Under the pieces are notes generated by a model. It saw nothing but the letters and a program-made list of their open reading frames with translations. It ran no database searches and had not been told where the DNA came from. This document shows positions 48,793 to 61,137 of a stretch of 64,000 nucleotides of DNA, piece after piece; positions within the stretch are counted from its first letter, which is position 1; every line of letters begins with the position of its first letter. Position numbers and translations under genes: made by a program. The stretch is from Lepas anatifera (Eukaryota > Arthropoda > Thecostraca > Lepadidae). Location of the stretch: assembly GCA_034440635.1 (NCBI GenBank), contig JAOTON010001356.1:1682501-1746500 (forward strand). Direction: 5' to 3'.

Positions 48793-49180
48793 CAGTGGCG
48801 GATCCAGGGGGGCAAAAGGTATTTGCCCCCAAACGGAGAAGCTTGGGGCAAAACTATGCTTATGCTGCCCCCCTCAAAGCGATCGACTTCCTTTTTCCCC
48901 GACTGCTTTTTAGTTTGAGAGCAGGATTTTGGTGCTTTAACTCTCAATTTCAAACGAAACCAGTTAAGTTCAGTGGAAATATGGGGCCCTGGATAGGAAA
49001 AAGTATCTTGAACCCATATTTTGCAGCCGGTGACGTTTTTTGTTCGTTTTTCGCCTCAAATACCCAAAATCCTACCGGGAAGTCATATCGTAGTGCTTTT
49101 TTGCACTGTGTCACGTTTTTTTCTTTTGCTTTTCGACTTTGGTTTGCCCCTTCCAAACCGACCGGCTAGATCCGCCACTG
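48793..49180 (+). mobile_element. hAT-like MITE, CAGTGGCGGATC ends, copy 2 (388 bp)
   Basis: The left end CAGTGGCGGATCCAGG and the inverted right end CAGTGGCGGATCTAGCCGG frame it. Flanking octamers TTTACTAG and TGTACTAA agree at six of eight positions. Intact family copies read TGCACTAG there, supporting an 8-bp target duplication. Confidence 0.8.
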
Positions 49181-49227
49181 TGTACTAAAAAGCTCGTGTG
49201 AATTCAGTAAGAAATTGATTCGCATGT

Positions 49228-50757
49228 TTAACCCTATTTCCAACAGGTGGGGCAGATTCTTCCCATCCCTCAGGTTTTTCCATAATATCTCCAGAACGGT
49301 TTAAGATAGGCTCTTGAAAACTTGTCACTTTTCCTAGAACTAAATAGCACGTGTTCTCTGAAAATTTTGAAAATATACATGTGCCAGAGATGGAGCTATG
49401 GCTCGCTAAGTTGGGGGTTTTATCCAGAAGCCGAGCATTGTCGCCTGCGTTGCATTTGTTCTACAATAAAACTGTCTGTTACGAATTGACGGCAATTTTA
49501 ATGCTAGAATGCTGTTACTGAGATTTAGGATGACAGTTAATGTACATTTTGATATAATTTTGGCCATAGGCGATTCCAGAAGCTTAAAATTGTGGGGTTA
49601 CAATGTTATCCATCCGAACTCTTTCGAAGTAAATAGATTGCGTACAGAATGCTCAGGAAGGGTAAGCATGACCATGCACTGATCCCATATGTGTATTATA
49701 TGATGAAAAAAGCCATAGGCATGCTCAGGTACCGTAGTTAGGGGGTTCATGCGCACTCAAGTTCATTTTAGTGTTTTGTGTGCATTGAATGGGACGAAGC
49801 ATTGTAACTATGCATTTAGTTCTAACACCAAATGAGATTTGGGAAGAGAGTTGATGTGTATTTCGATATATTTTTACCATAGGCGGTTCCAAGAGCTAAA
49901 GAATGGGGATTTGCAATGCTATCCATTCGAATTCTTCCAAAGTGAGTAAACGGCCTACAGAATGGATGGGAGGGGCAAGAACACGGATGTATGATCCCAT
50001 CCGTATATTATATGATAATAAGATATAGGCGTGCTCAGGTACTGTAATTGGGGGATGCGCTAACTTTCAAATGTATTTTAACGGCGTGTCCGCATTGAAT
50101 GGGGCAAATCATCGTATATATGCATTTAGTCCTAACACCAAATGGACACAATTCATCCATAGGCGGATCCAGGAGTGTTTCTCGGGTCGGGCAGGGGTGG
50201 ATAAAGGCGAGGTAATTTGTAAAGTAGCCTGAAAGGCGGGATAATTTGTGTCTTACCCCACTATTTTCCCTCCCTGAATCTGCCTCCGAATATTTCTGGC
50301 ATTTGAGCATTTAGCTTGACAACAGAGATATCACACTGTACCTGGTGTGTGCATTTCTGCAAAAAGAACACATGAAAAAATCATATAACTCCCCCAATTT
50401 CTGGCCCTAGAACCGCCCTTTCATTTTGAATTTCGCCTATATTAGAATTATGTCCATTTCCAAGGGATTCCCTGTCAATCCATACTGTTTTCGTTAAAAT
50501 CAAGCCAAAGAGACAATAGTTACGGATAATCTAAAAAAGGCAAACATTTGGTATATTTTGCACTCCCTACCCTCTACTTTCAAAATTTTTTCTCAAAATA
50601 GAGTTAAGCACGGGAGGAATCGATTGCAGTTTTTTTGTTAATTTTATTAATGCAGTTAATCTTGAAAATCAGCCAGGTAGATTGCGATATCTTAGGGGCA
50701 GAATCTGCCCCTTGTTGGAAACAGGGGTAGCCGGGAGCCCGTTGAAAATAGGGGTAA
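49228..50757 (+). mobile_element. TTAA element with CCCTATTTCCAAC ends
   Basis: The left end is TTAACCCTATTTCCAACAGG followed by TGGGGCAGATTC. The right end carries inverted GAATCTGCCCCTTGTTGG and a second CCCGTTGAAAATAGGGG, then GTAA. It interrupts the older copy 5 at its TTTAAGCG site. The interior is largely a roughly 300-bp tandem repeat and has no ORF. Confidence 0.7.
49500..50300. repeat. Roughly 300-bp tandem repeat, about 2.7 diverged units
   Basis: The landmark CCATAGGCG(G)ATTCC or a variant occurs at 49,566, 49,869 and 50,158. ATCCCATATGTGTATTATATGATG and CATTTAGT(T/C)CTAACACCAAATG also recur at matching distances. Confidence 0.75.
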
Positions 50758-51421
50758 GCGCTAAGATCAATGGTTTGACCTCCAAAGTTCAAGTTAGGTC
50801 ACGACAAGCTATTTCCACTAAAAAACTGGACATAGCTGACATGCCTTTAGAGTTATTGCAATCTGGTAAAGTAAATTTGATAGGAAAATTCCAGATCTTT
50901 TTCTGCTATGCAAAAATAATGAACTCCCGCCAATGGTTTGACCTCCAGAGGTCACCTCGTGACCTAATTTGACCTGAGGTCGCGAAACGTCAGAAAGTGA
51001 CATTGCCGCAGATCAAATGAAAGCCATTAAAAAGACACACACAATGATGTTTATTTCAGCGCTCTTGCTTGATTAGGTCAAAATACTTATCGTCAAAATA
51101 TTATTTTTGACCCTGGTGACCTGTAATTGCTTCAGATTGATCAAATACAAATATCGCCCCTGGGATCCATGAGAGGGTGTTCAAGAACCTTTTTCTGAGC
51201 AATCTCTAATTTCTGAGCAAAAATAAGTTGAAGTGAGGTGACCTTGGTTGACCTCGCCTGGTGACCTGAGCTTGTGTGACCCGGACTGAAAATTTCAGGG
51301 ATGGTGAGAAAATGATGGGGTGAGAGATACAGGCCACAAGGGCGGTGTTGCGTCTCTTTGGTTTTCTGCTATTCCGAAAAAACCTTAGGGGCATCGATGG
51401 CCCCGGTGGGGCGAGGGTTAA

Positions 51422-51735
51422 GGTGGCATAAGTAGGAAATGGGGGAATCTATCAGATTGAAACTTATACCACATAGTAGGTCCACCGAGTACTTCAAGAT
51501 TTATTCTGGGATTTCTTATATCGATGACCTAAAGTCAAGTACGGACCATGACCTTTCCATTGGAAATACATGGGAAAACAGAAACTGGGCTGTATTTGTG
51601 TAGATACAGATGAGAATACCTTCAAATTCCCTGAATCGTATTATCCGGGGCCTCTTTCCAGGCTGATATTGCAAGTTTTGACCTGTGAGCTCTGAGAGGT
51701 CATCTGGGGTTAATCAAGCAGTTTTCAAACTTGGG
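51422..51735 (+). mobile_element. Fragment of a cap type 2 related element
   Basis: GGAATCTATCAGATTGAAAC, ATCGATGACCTAAAGTCA and TTCCATTGGAAATACATGGG match the cores at 61,370-61,500 and 62,350-62,480. No caps are present. It lies between copies 5 and 6 of the type 1 family. Confidence 0.65.
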
Positions 51736-52793
51736 TTAACCCGCGCCCCACCGGGGTCCGGCGCCACCTTCGACCCACCGGGGCCATCGATGCCCCCTTA
51801 TAACTCCGAAAATATGGGGGTTATAACCCCCCATATTTTTGCAGACTTACGCTATAGCGCAAGTCTACAAATTGCATCAGAAAGCTTACGTGAATTCAGT
51901 AAGAAATTACTTACATGCTTAAGCGTTCAGGTCAATGGTTTGACCTCCAGATTTTAAGTTAGGTCACGATAGGCTATTTTCACTCAAATATGCAATGCTT
52001 AAGAAAACTGGGCATAAATCTTATGCCATTAGAGCTATTGAGATCTGGTACAGTACATTCGATAGAAAAAATAACAGATCTTTTTACGCTATGTGGAACG
52101 CAATGACCTCCAGCCAGCGGTTCGACATCCAATTGTTACCTCGTGACCGAATATGACCTGATGTCTTGAAAGGTCAGAAAGTGACCTTGCCGTATAACAA
52201 ATGAAAACCAGTCACGAGACATACACGATGATGTTTGATTCATTGCTCTAGCTTAATTAGGTAAAACGTTATTGGCAAAATACTGTGTTTGAACCCTGGT
52301 GACATTGGATGACCTTGGAGAGGTCAGAGGGCAAATATGGTCCCTGGGATCCGGGAAAGGGTGTCCAAAAACGTTTTTCTGAGCAAGCTGAGCATTTGCA
52401 ATAGTTTAAAAGAGTTTTAGATCATCAGACAGCTTTCCCATGCTTTTTCAATGGGAGAGGTCACCTCGTGACCTGAATTCAGGTCACGAAATCGAAAAAA
52501 TCCCAGATGTATATCTTGTAGAGCATGGAGAGATCATTCAATTTAGAAACTTTCAAATCGAACGTCTCATAAATGTAGCTATGGTAGAGCTCAAAAGCTG
52601 GAGTGAGGTGACCTTGGTTGACCTCGCCTGATGACCTGACCTTGGAAGACCCGGGGCAAAAAATTTCAGGGATGGTGGGAAATAATGGGGCGAGAGATAG
52701 AACCCTCAACCACGGTGCTGCGTCTTGTTGTTTTTCTACTATTCTGAAAAAGACCTTAGGGGCATCGATTGCCTCCTGTGAGGTGAGGGTTAA
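51736..52793 (+). mobile_element. TTAA element, cap type 1, copy 6
   Basis: Flanked by TTAA. Left doubled cap (with GACCCACC), right cap eroded to GCCTCCTGTGAGGTGAGGG. More diverged than copies 1, 4, 8 and 9. Confidence 0.85.
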
Positions 52794-52865
52794 TAACTGC
52801 ATTCAATGATGATTCAGCTTTTATTTTGATATAATTACCTCCAGATTGCTATTGCGAGTCGATTT

Positions 52866-52920
52866 AGGGGAGAGGGTGGTAGGACGGGCATGGTAGGTAA
52901 GACGGGCACAGGCTCTGTGG
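52866..52920. mobile_element. Left end of a GGGG-type element
   Basis: TTAGGGGAGAGGGTGGTAGG followed by GACGGGCA and TAAGACGGGCAC resembles the TA-flanked family. A CCCGTCTTACCCC near 58,118 may be its other end, which would enclose several nested elements; unproven. Confidence 0.4.
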
Positions 52921-53736
52921 ACCAGACCAGTTATGGTATAAATGTCTCATTACTTGCATCAATGCGTCTTGGAATATCCTATCATGAGCCAAAAACACAA
53001 AGTTCTAACCTTTATTGTTTTGTCAAAGTTTTAGAAAAAACGAAATTAGTGGTTCACCCTACCATGGTTAGCAGTTTTGAGTGCAACATTCTGGCAGTGT
53101 CTGGTCCTATTTGGAAGGCCAAATATGCAAAACCTGTCTCGGGAGAGCGTTAAGATACATTACGTGATTAAAGTTTTATATTACCCCAGCACAGTGACCC
53201 GCAAGAATGAGGTTTTCTAACATATCAACCCTCGCCCCACCGGGGGCCATCGATGGCCCCCTAAGTTTTTTCCGGAACAGCAGAAAAAGACTAGGCGCAG
53301 CGATGCGGTTGAGGACTCTACCTCTCACTGCATTATTTTCCCACCATCCCTCAAAGTTTTTACCCCGGGTCACCCAAGGTCAGGTCACCAGACGAGGTCA
53401 ACCAAGGTCACCTCACTTCAACTTTAGAGCTCTGTAAGACCTACATTTTGATGTTGATCGATTTGAAACTCTCTACACTTTATGACCCCCAGGGTCCACG
53501 AGGTGTATATCCGGGATTTTTCAATTTCGTGACCTGGGGTCAGGTCACGAGGTGACCTCTCCCATTGAAAAGGCATGGGGAAAAGCTGTCTTGTGATCTA
53601 AAAGTCACAAAAACGATTGAAAATGCTCGGTTTGATAAAAAAGCGTTCTTTGACACTCGTTCACGGATTCCAAGGGCCATATTTGCCCTTTGGACTCTCC
53701 GAGGTCATCCAAGGTCACCAGGGGTCAAAAACAGTA

Positions 53737-54514
53737 GGGGAAAGAGCCCTAATTACGCACACCTAACGGAAAAATCGCAATTGCTCCGAGATGAAGCAGC
53801 CCTGAGCCAAGAAAACTTGTAATACCTTAGTTCGATGTGTTGTCTAACATCTGCCAGAATACGGAAGTTTTATCTGTCATGGTCATGGCTTGGTAACAGT
53901 TTTACGAACAGTCTGCATTTGGGCGTGATTAGGAACAGAGTGCCTTATTACGCACACCCCGTCAAATCTGCGTGCCTAATTTCCCACAACTCTTACTGAC
54001 CTTACCAAGTCATCGGATAACTATACTATCGCAATGTATTGCATGGTGTCATTGAACTTTGTGGAGTATTATGTTTAGATTTATATTATCATATTTATTT
54101 TGTTATACTCTGTTTTTGGTCTTCAGTACTTTTTCAGTATTTGTGCTCAATCCAGCTTTGCATAATCAAAACAACTCTAAAACATCGAAAGACTGTTCCT
54201 TTCGGTACGTTTTCTCGCTGTAGGTAAAATTCCTGAACAATATGAATGCTTAGCAAACGATGAAATTCGAGACATTGTAATTAACAAGACGCCATTTTTC
54301 ACGACTTTCAGAAAAACATCCTTTCATCAAACACTCGAATAAAACCACCGCCCCCCACTTAAACGTCTGAACACGTTGGTGATGCAGCAACGAAAGACCA
54401 TCTAGTGTGGTAAAGATGGTCAGCTGACTGGATTTGGATTATGCTGCCATCTAAGGGCATTTTTTCTTGCGATCGTGCGTCATTAGGCACTGTGCGTAAT
54501 ATGGACACTTCCCC
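53737..54514 (+). mobile_element. TA-flanked element, copy 2 (778 bp), within TTAA copy 7
   Basis: The termini TAGGGGAAAGAGCCCTAATT and, inverted, TAGGGGAAGTGTCCATATTA are flanked by TA. The interrupted host reads ..AACAGTA|TTTTGG.., whereas intact copies read AACAGTATTTTGAC, which shows the TA duplication directly. Homologous to 890-2,368. Confidence 0.9.
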
Positions 54515-54793
54515 TATTTTGGAAATAACTTTTTACCTAATTAAGCTAGAGCGCTGAATCAAACACCATCGTGTCTGTCTTGTCACTGGCTTTCGTTTAA
54601 TCTACAACAAGGTCACCTTCTGACCTTTCGTGACCTCAGGTCACATTAGGTCACGAGGTGACCTCTGGAGGTCAAACCACTGGCGGGAGGTCATTACGTT
54701 CCGCATAGCGGATAAAGGTCTGGCCTTTTCCTATCCAATGAACTTTACTACATCTCAATAGCTCTAATAGTATAAGAGATATGCCCAGTTTGC

Positions 54794-55814
54794 TTAACCC
54801 TCGCCCCACCGGGGGGCCATCGATGGCCCCCTAAGGTTTTTCCGGGATAGCAGAAAAACGACGAGGCGCAGCACCGCGAATGAGGGCTCTACCTCTCACT
54901 GCATCATTTTCCCATCATCCCTGAAATTTTTACCCCGGGTCACCAAAGGTCAGGTCACCAGACGAGGTCAACCAAGGTCACCTCACTTCACTTTAGAGCT
55001 CTGTAAGAGCTACATTTCAAATTCGATCGATTTGAAACTTCCTACACTTCATGACCCCTCCAGGGTCTACAAGGTGTATATCCGGGATTTTTCGATTTCG
55101 TGCCCTGAGGTCAGGTCACGAGGCGACCTCTCCCATTGGAAAAGCATGGTGAAAAGCTATTTCATGATATAAAAGCCACAAAAATGATTGCAAATACTCA
55201 GACTGCTCAGAACAACGTTTTTGGACACCCTTTCACGGATCCCAGGGGTCATATTTGCCCTTTGACTTTTCCAAGGTCATCCAAGGTCACCGGAGGTCAA
55301 AAACAGTATTTTGACAATAACTTTTGACCTAATTGAGCTAGAGCGGTGAAACAAACACCATCGTGTTTGTCTTGTCACTGGCTTTCATTTGATATACAGC
55401 AAGGTCACTTTTTGACCTTTCGTGACCTCAGGTCATATTAGGTCACGAGGTGACCTCTGGCGGTCAAACCACTGGCGGGAGGTCTTTACGTTCCACATAG
55501 CGGAAAAAGTACAGGCAATTTTCTATCAAATGTACTTTACCAGGCCTCAATAGCTCTAATGACATAAGAGTTATGCCCAGTCTGCTTAATCATTGCATAT
55601 TTGAGTGAAAATAGCCGATCTTGACCTAATTTGACCTCTGGAGGTCAAACCATTGACCTGAGCACTAAAACATGCGAAGTAATTTCTTACTGAATTCACG
55701 CGAGCTTTCTATTGCACTTTGCAGATTTGCGCTAACGCCCATATTTTTCGGAGTTAGAGGGGGGCCATCGATGGCCCCGGTGGGGCGAAGGTGGCGCCGG
55801 ACCCCGGTGGGGCG
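54794..55814 (-). mobile_element. TTAA element, cap type 1, copy 8
   Basis: Full length, with the single cap left and the doubled cap right. Inserted at the TTAA of GTTTGCTTAAGC in copy 7. Its right TTAA at 55,811 is shared with the neighbouring cap type 2 element. Confidence 0.88.
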
Positions 55815-56665
55815 CGGGTTAACACGCGCATTGACGGGGGTCTGAGCCACCTTCGCATTGACAAGGGGGGCGGGTACCCGCTCCCCTAAGATCTCGAGAA
55901 CCACGGTAGGTAGCGAAAAACGATGAAAGGAGCTAGGTAGCCCATCTACTTCTCCATCGAAAATATTTGAACCATTTTTTTGTTAGGTCACATTTGAGGT
56001 CACGAGAGGTCAAAACATGCCGCCATAGGGATAACATGTAAATTAAGTTTTTCGGCCATTACATCTGAACAAGTAAAGATAGAGCAAAACGACTTAAACT
56101 GTATGAATCCTCGCAGCACGCCAAATCGAATGATATATAATTTTACCTTGCTAGGTCAAATCAAAGGATTTGACCTGACCTGAGGTCAGGTCAAGGTCAA
56201 ATTATATAAAATGCATACCATTAGAACTGCAAAGCCAAGGCAAGTCTAATGCAGTTAAAATAAACGCTCTATCACCATCCGTTACTGAGTTATTCAGTAA
56301 AAACCATTTTTCCCATGCATTTCCAATGGGGAGGTCATGCCTCGTACTTGACCTTAGGTCATCGATATCAAAAATACCGGAATATTTTTAGAGAACTCTG
56401 TGGGCCCATTATGTGATATGGTTTTCAACCGGATAAGTTCACCCTGCTCCGACTTATGCTATCTGAAACTTTTTTGAGGTCAGGTCACTTGACCTGTACT
56501 GGTGACCTGACCTGAGATGACCTAACCTTAAAATTTTTACAAAAGTTGTAAAAATGATGAGGGAAAAGATATGCCAAGTACGATGGTGCTACGCGTCGCC
56601 GTTTTTATGCTATCTTCGAAAAACCCGAGGGGGCGGGTACCCGCCCCCGTCAATGCACGTGTTAA
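55811..56665 (+). mobile_element. TTAA element, cap type 2 (GGTACC), copy 1
   Basis: The left is TTAACACGCGCATTGACGGG, then TCTGAGCCACCTTCG, a second GCATTGAC, and GCGGGTACCCGC. The right is GCGGGTACCCGCCCCCGTCA, then ATGCACGTGTTAA. AGGTCA-rich interior, no ORF. Confidence 0.88.
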
Positions 56666-57151
56666 ATTTGACCTCTGGAGGTCAAACCATTGACCTGAGT
56701 GCTAAAAAATGTTAAGTAATTTCTTACTGAATTCACGAGAGCTTTCTAATGCAGTTTGCATATTTGCGCTAACGCCCATATTTTCGGAGTTAAAGGGGGC
56801 CATCGATGGCCCCCGGTGGGGCGAAGGTGGCGCCGGACCCCGGTGGGGCGCGGGTTAACATGGGGCAAGACGGGCACGGAGTGAGATACTACCTCACCAT
56901 ACAAATTATAATATTTATCGCTGCGTTTTTGCATGGTTGAAAGGAATGAGTATGAGAGTCTACCGCAAACCGGTTAATGAACTTTTAATGATTAATTGTT
57001 AGATTCCGATGAAAAATTATGATTTTATGGAAATTCAGCAAACTAATTTTCTCTCCGCTATTTAATGGAAACAATGCATGGCAAAAGTGTTTCAGAACTC
57101 ATTTTTGCTCAACGTGGTAAGATTTTCGTCAAAAAGTTCTTGCATATGATA

Positions 57152-58100
57152 GGGGAGACCGGGGCTGGTTGAATCATTCTTCACTTTTCCCTCCGTAGCT
57201 AATAATCTACAAGATCAATCAAAAATTGGATACCACCATTCAAAATATAGCTATTTTCCCCACCAAATGACGGTTAATCTTTTCCCAAAAACAAATGCAT
57301 TTTACCACAATACACTTTTGAAATCAGCTCTGCACCTGTTGCAAACTGCACCCATGCCGGAGTAAGTTGCATCAGTCCCCGGGGCAACTTGCATCGTGAG
57401 GAATAAGTGCACAGAAACACAATACAACGTCAGATTCGCTTTATTGGTAGTCACCTTTCCCATTCAGGGGAGGCACATTTCCTTGGTAGACACGTTTTCC
57501 ATCGGATACCCTTCCGAGCTTACCTACTCAGAGTCAGAGTCACATTGGTGACAGATATAGCACCTGCTTCTCGAAAGTGACGCGCTCCTCCCCCACTTTC
57601 GACGTCCATGACAATAATTGTTGCAGTAATACATCCTTATGACTATTAAATTTTCCCATAAACAAAACTAAGCGCAAGGGTAGGTTGCAACAATGTTTCA
57701 ACCTGCCCCGCGAAGAACTATTCGTCTTGCCCCGTCCCTGCCCTGAATCAATCGTGGCGCCAAATATTGCACAAGCCAAGAGGTCCCGCCAAAAGTATTT
57801 GCCTCAATTGAAGACTGGAGAAACACGCTTTAACCTGCTAGGCTTATGACCAGCGTGCATGTTATCTTGTATTTCATTTAAGATGTAATGTAGCAGACTA
57901 AAAAAATACTTTCACCCTAAAAAAATGAGTTTTGCCTCCTCACCTAGTATCGGCCGACCACCTTCGCTGGTTTCTTCACCGGAAAGACATTGCGCGTGCG
58001 CGGTTCTAGTGGGCCCGCTTAAACTGTTATCTAGTGAATATGTTTTTAGTTACAGCCCCTGATGCATTCAACCCGTGATGCAACCAGCCCCGGTCTCCTC
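57152..58100. mobile_element. TA-flanked GGGGAGACC MITE (949 bp)
   Basis: The ends GGGGAGACCGGGGCTGGTTG and, inverted, GAGGAGACCGGGGCTGGTTG match at 19 of 20 positions, with TA on both sides. The internal TTGCATCAGTCCCCGGGGCAACTTGCATC palindromic region lies near 57,368-57,395. No transposase. Confidence 0.9.
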
Positions 58101-60062
58101 TAAATTACTTTCATAAAACCCGTCTTACCCCGCCTGTTGAGGCAAGGTGGGCTTTTGCAGCATTCTACGGTAAACGTTACTGCTCCTAGGAATATGCACG
58201 GACCCTAGTAGGGTAAGGGCGGGTAAGAGTACGCAGGAGGTAATAGTACACAGCAGCTGTTTTGGTTGCTTAGCAACCACTGAGATGGTGGATACCCTGG
58301 CATAAAAAGCAAGGTCAGTGCCTAGGCCACACACCAAAATTCAACGTGCTCCTGTTCTTTCCGCGGGAGTACAAAGCAAAATAAGTTTCTGGGCACCCTT
58401 GACGTAATATTTCTTAACTAGGTAAACTTGTAGACCATGCTTCTATTATCAAAAGTATTGTATTACGGTCTGTCATCAGTAAGAAAGCTGAGCTAGGAGT
58501 GTGCTCCAGGACCGGAGCTCACGCTAAAACGCCTGCCAACATGTTTATGAAGACTTTCTTCACAAGGGAGCATGTCCGGTAAGAGTACGCAGTAGACCAG
58601 TGTGCAAGAGTGCGCATGCTTAAGAGATATGAAAATTTTATTTTCGCTCGGGATAGAGTCTTTAATTCATATTTGGAAAACCAAGCGTTGCAATAAAGTT
58701 CTTGTATATTCGGATCGATATAAAATAATACAATCGCCTAGTTTGGCGACAAAAAAATTCGCGACATGGCCTATGCAACTAAAGCATAGCATGGCATCAT
58801 TGCGTACTCCAGCCTCCTCTTGTGCGTACCCTTACCGACCACTCCGGCAAGAGTACGCACGTGACTTCTTATTTTTGATGGGCTCGTGGCGATTTCCTTT
58901 CAGAGACATCGAGTTGAAACATGCACCATAGGTGAGGATGGGGTCATATGATACAGTTTTCACGGGATGAGCTGTACCTTCCAGATTATCACTACGATAT
59001 GAATAAAGCGAGTGTCGTTCGATAGCTTATTCATTTCTTTATCAGATTTCACCAGTTATTTTCTTTTCTTTGTCAAGAAAACCCTAAAACAATTGAAAAC
59101 TTGAACCAAAGTCAAAATTTTCAACATGCCCCCACTACGGGGTAAATTGTTACTGTTCACGGGATAAGTGTTACGCATGAATATTGTCTTATAAACTAAC
59201 CAAAACATGTGAGAAACGTCAGAAATATTTATTCCTTACACTTCGACCAAGAGCGCTAAAGTCGCAGAAGAACTTCCTACTTTTTCTGCATCAGTAAATG
59301 TTTTTTACTTATTGAATGGAATGAAATTAATTTTTAATCAATTAAATTAAAAACAAATGGGTGTCAGGCATCCTCAGCTCGTTCTTTGCTGCGAATTGAT
59401 GCGCCAATTTTCGAGTTGCGGCTGTTGTCAATCTATGGTTTACTTTGCATGCATGCGGAAGATGTTCTGCCAGTTGAGGCTCTATCTCATCTGAAAAAAA
59501 TACAAAGATCGATTATATCTAAACGTCTCGTAGCCATCTTGACCTTCAGCATGACAGTGCCGCCGGAGTGCCATAAATTGAATCCCGCAATCGTTTGCTA
59601 ATCTCATTATCGATGTACCGATCCGGACCTGCTCCGTAGCGGCATCTAAAACGCCGACCGGAGGGGCTCGTCGGGTTGTACCTCGGACATATGTCCGCAC
59701 CATCTAACAAAAGGAAAGGATGGTGTTAGGACATTGGATGTAAGTTGTAGGTAAAGCACAAAGAAATTAATTCATAACCATAAATTATTCAGTATTATTG
59801 GACCTTTTCAGTGTTTGAATTTATTTTGGATGGATTTTGAATGCTCTTAAATCATTTACGCAAAGCTGGCGGAAGTCTCGGTAAAACTGACGATGTATTT
59901 GTAGTATTGGTCAGCATGTAATAGCCCATTTCGATAGGTTTACGGAATCAGAATTTGTGACAACATTGGTAAAAATAAATTAAAACGGTCACATTAAATT
60001 ATTATAGTGTTAACGAACGTTTAAGGAAGCTATTAGAAGTGATTTAAAACCGTTAAATTATA

Positions 60063-61098
60063 TTTACCCTCGCCCCACCGGGGGGCCCATCGATGGCCCC
60101 CCCTAAGGTTTTTCCGGGATAGCAGAAAAACGACGAGGCGCAGCACCGCGGTTGAGGGCTCTACCTCTCACTGCATCATTTTCCCATCATCCCTGAAATT
60201 TTTTACCCCGGGTCACCCAAGGTCAGGTCACCAGACGAGGTCAACCAAGGTCACCTCACTTCACCTTTAGAGCTCTGTAAGAGCTACATTTCAAAGTCGA
60301 TCGATTTGGAACTTCCTACACTTCATGACCCCTCCAGGGTCTACAAGGTGTATATCCGGGATTTTTCGATTTCGTGCCCTGAGGTCAGGTCACGAGGCGA
60401 CCTCTCCCATTGGAAAAGGATGGGGAAAAGCTATTTTATGATATAAAAGCCACAAAAATGATTGCAAATACTCAGACTGCTTAGAACAACGTTTTTGGAC
60501 ACCCTTTCACGGATCCCAGGGGTCATATTTGCCCTTTGACTTTTCCAAGGTCATCCAAGGTCACCAGAGGTCAAAAACAGTATTTTGACAATAACTTTTG
60601 ACCTAATTGAGCTAGAGCGGTGAAACAAACACCATCGTGTTTGTCTTGTCACTGGCTTTCATTTGATATACGGCAAGGTCACTTTTTGACCTTTCGTGAC
60701 CTCAGGTCATATTAGATCACGAGGTGACCTCTGGCGGTCAAACCACTGGCGGGAGGTCTTTACGTTCCACATAGCGGAAAAAGTACTGGCAATTTGCTAT
60801 CAAATGTACTTTACCAGGCCTCAATAGCTCTAATGACATAAGAGGTATGCCAAGTTTGCTTAATCATTGCATATTTGAGTGAAAATAGCCGATCTTGACC
60901 TAATTTGACCTCTGGAGGTCAAACCATTGACCTGAGCACTAAAACATGCGAAGTAATTTCTTACTGAATTCACGCGAACTTTCTATTGCACTTTGCAGAT
61001 TTGCGCTAACGCCCATATTTTCGGAGTTAGAGGGGGGCCATCGATGGCCCCCCGGTGGGGCGAAGGTGGCGCCGGACCCCCGGTGGGGCGCGGGTTAA
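60063..61098 (-). mobile_element. TTAA element, cap type 1, copy 9
   Basis: Full length, with a left flank TTTA (one change from TTAA) and right TTAA. Very similar to copy 8 throughout, for example CAAAAATGATTGCAAATACTCAGACTGCT, so recently active. Confidence 0.88.
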
Positions 61099-61137
61099 AT
61101 ACAGTTGTACACACATTTTAAACATTAATTAGCTGTG

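Larger units (their letters stand above)
48773..51421 (+). mobile_element. TTAA element, cap type 1, copy 5, old and twice interrupted
   Basis: Segments 48,773-48,792, 49,181-49,231 and 50,755-51,421 reconstruct one diverged copy. It is split by a hAT-like element (48,793-49,180) and by a different TTAA element (49,228-50,757). It ends GGGGCGAGGGTTAA. Confidence 0.75.
53225..56858 (-). mobile_element. TTAA element, cap type 1, copy 7, split by three insertions
   Basis: Segments 53,225-53,736, 54,515-54,796 and 56,663-56,858 make one inverted copy (TCAA at left, TTAA at right). It is interrupted by the TA element at 53,737, by copy 8 at 54,794, and by the cap type 2 element at 55,811. About 40 bp between the last two segments are missing. 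Confidence 0.82.
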
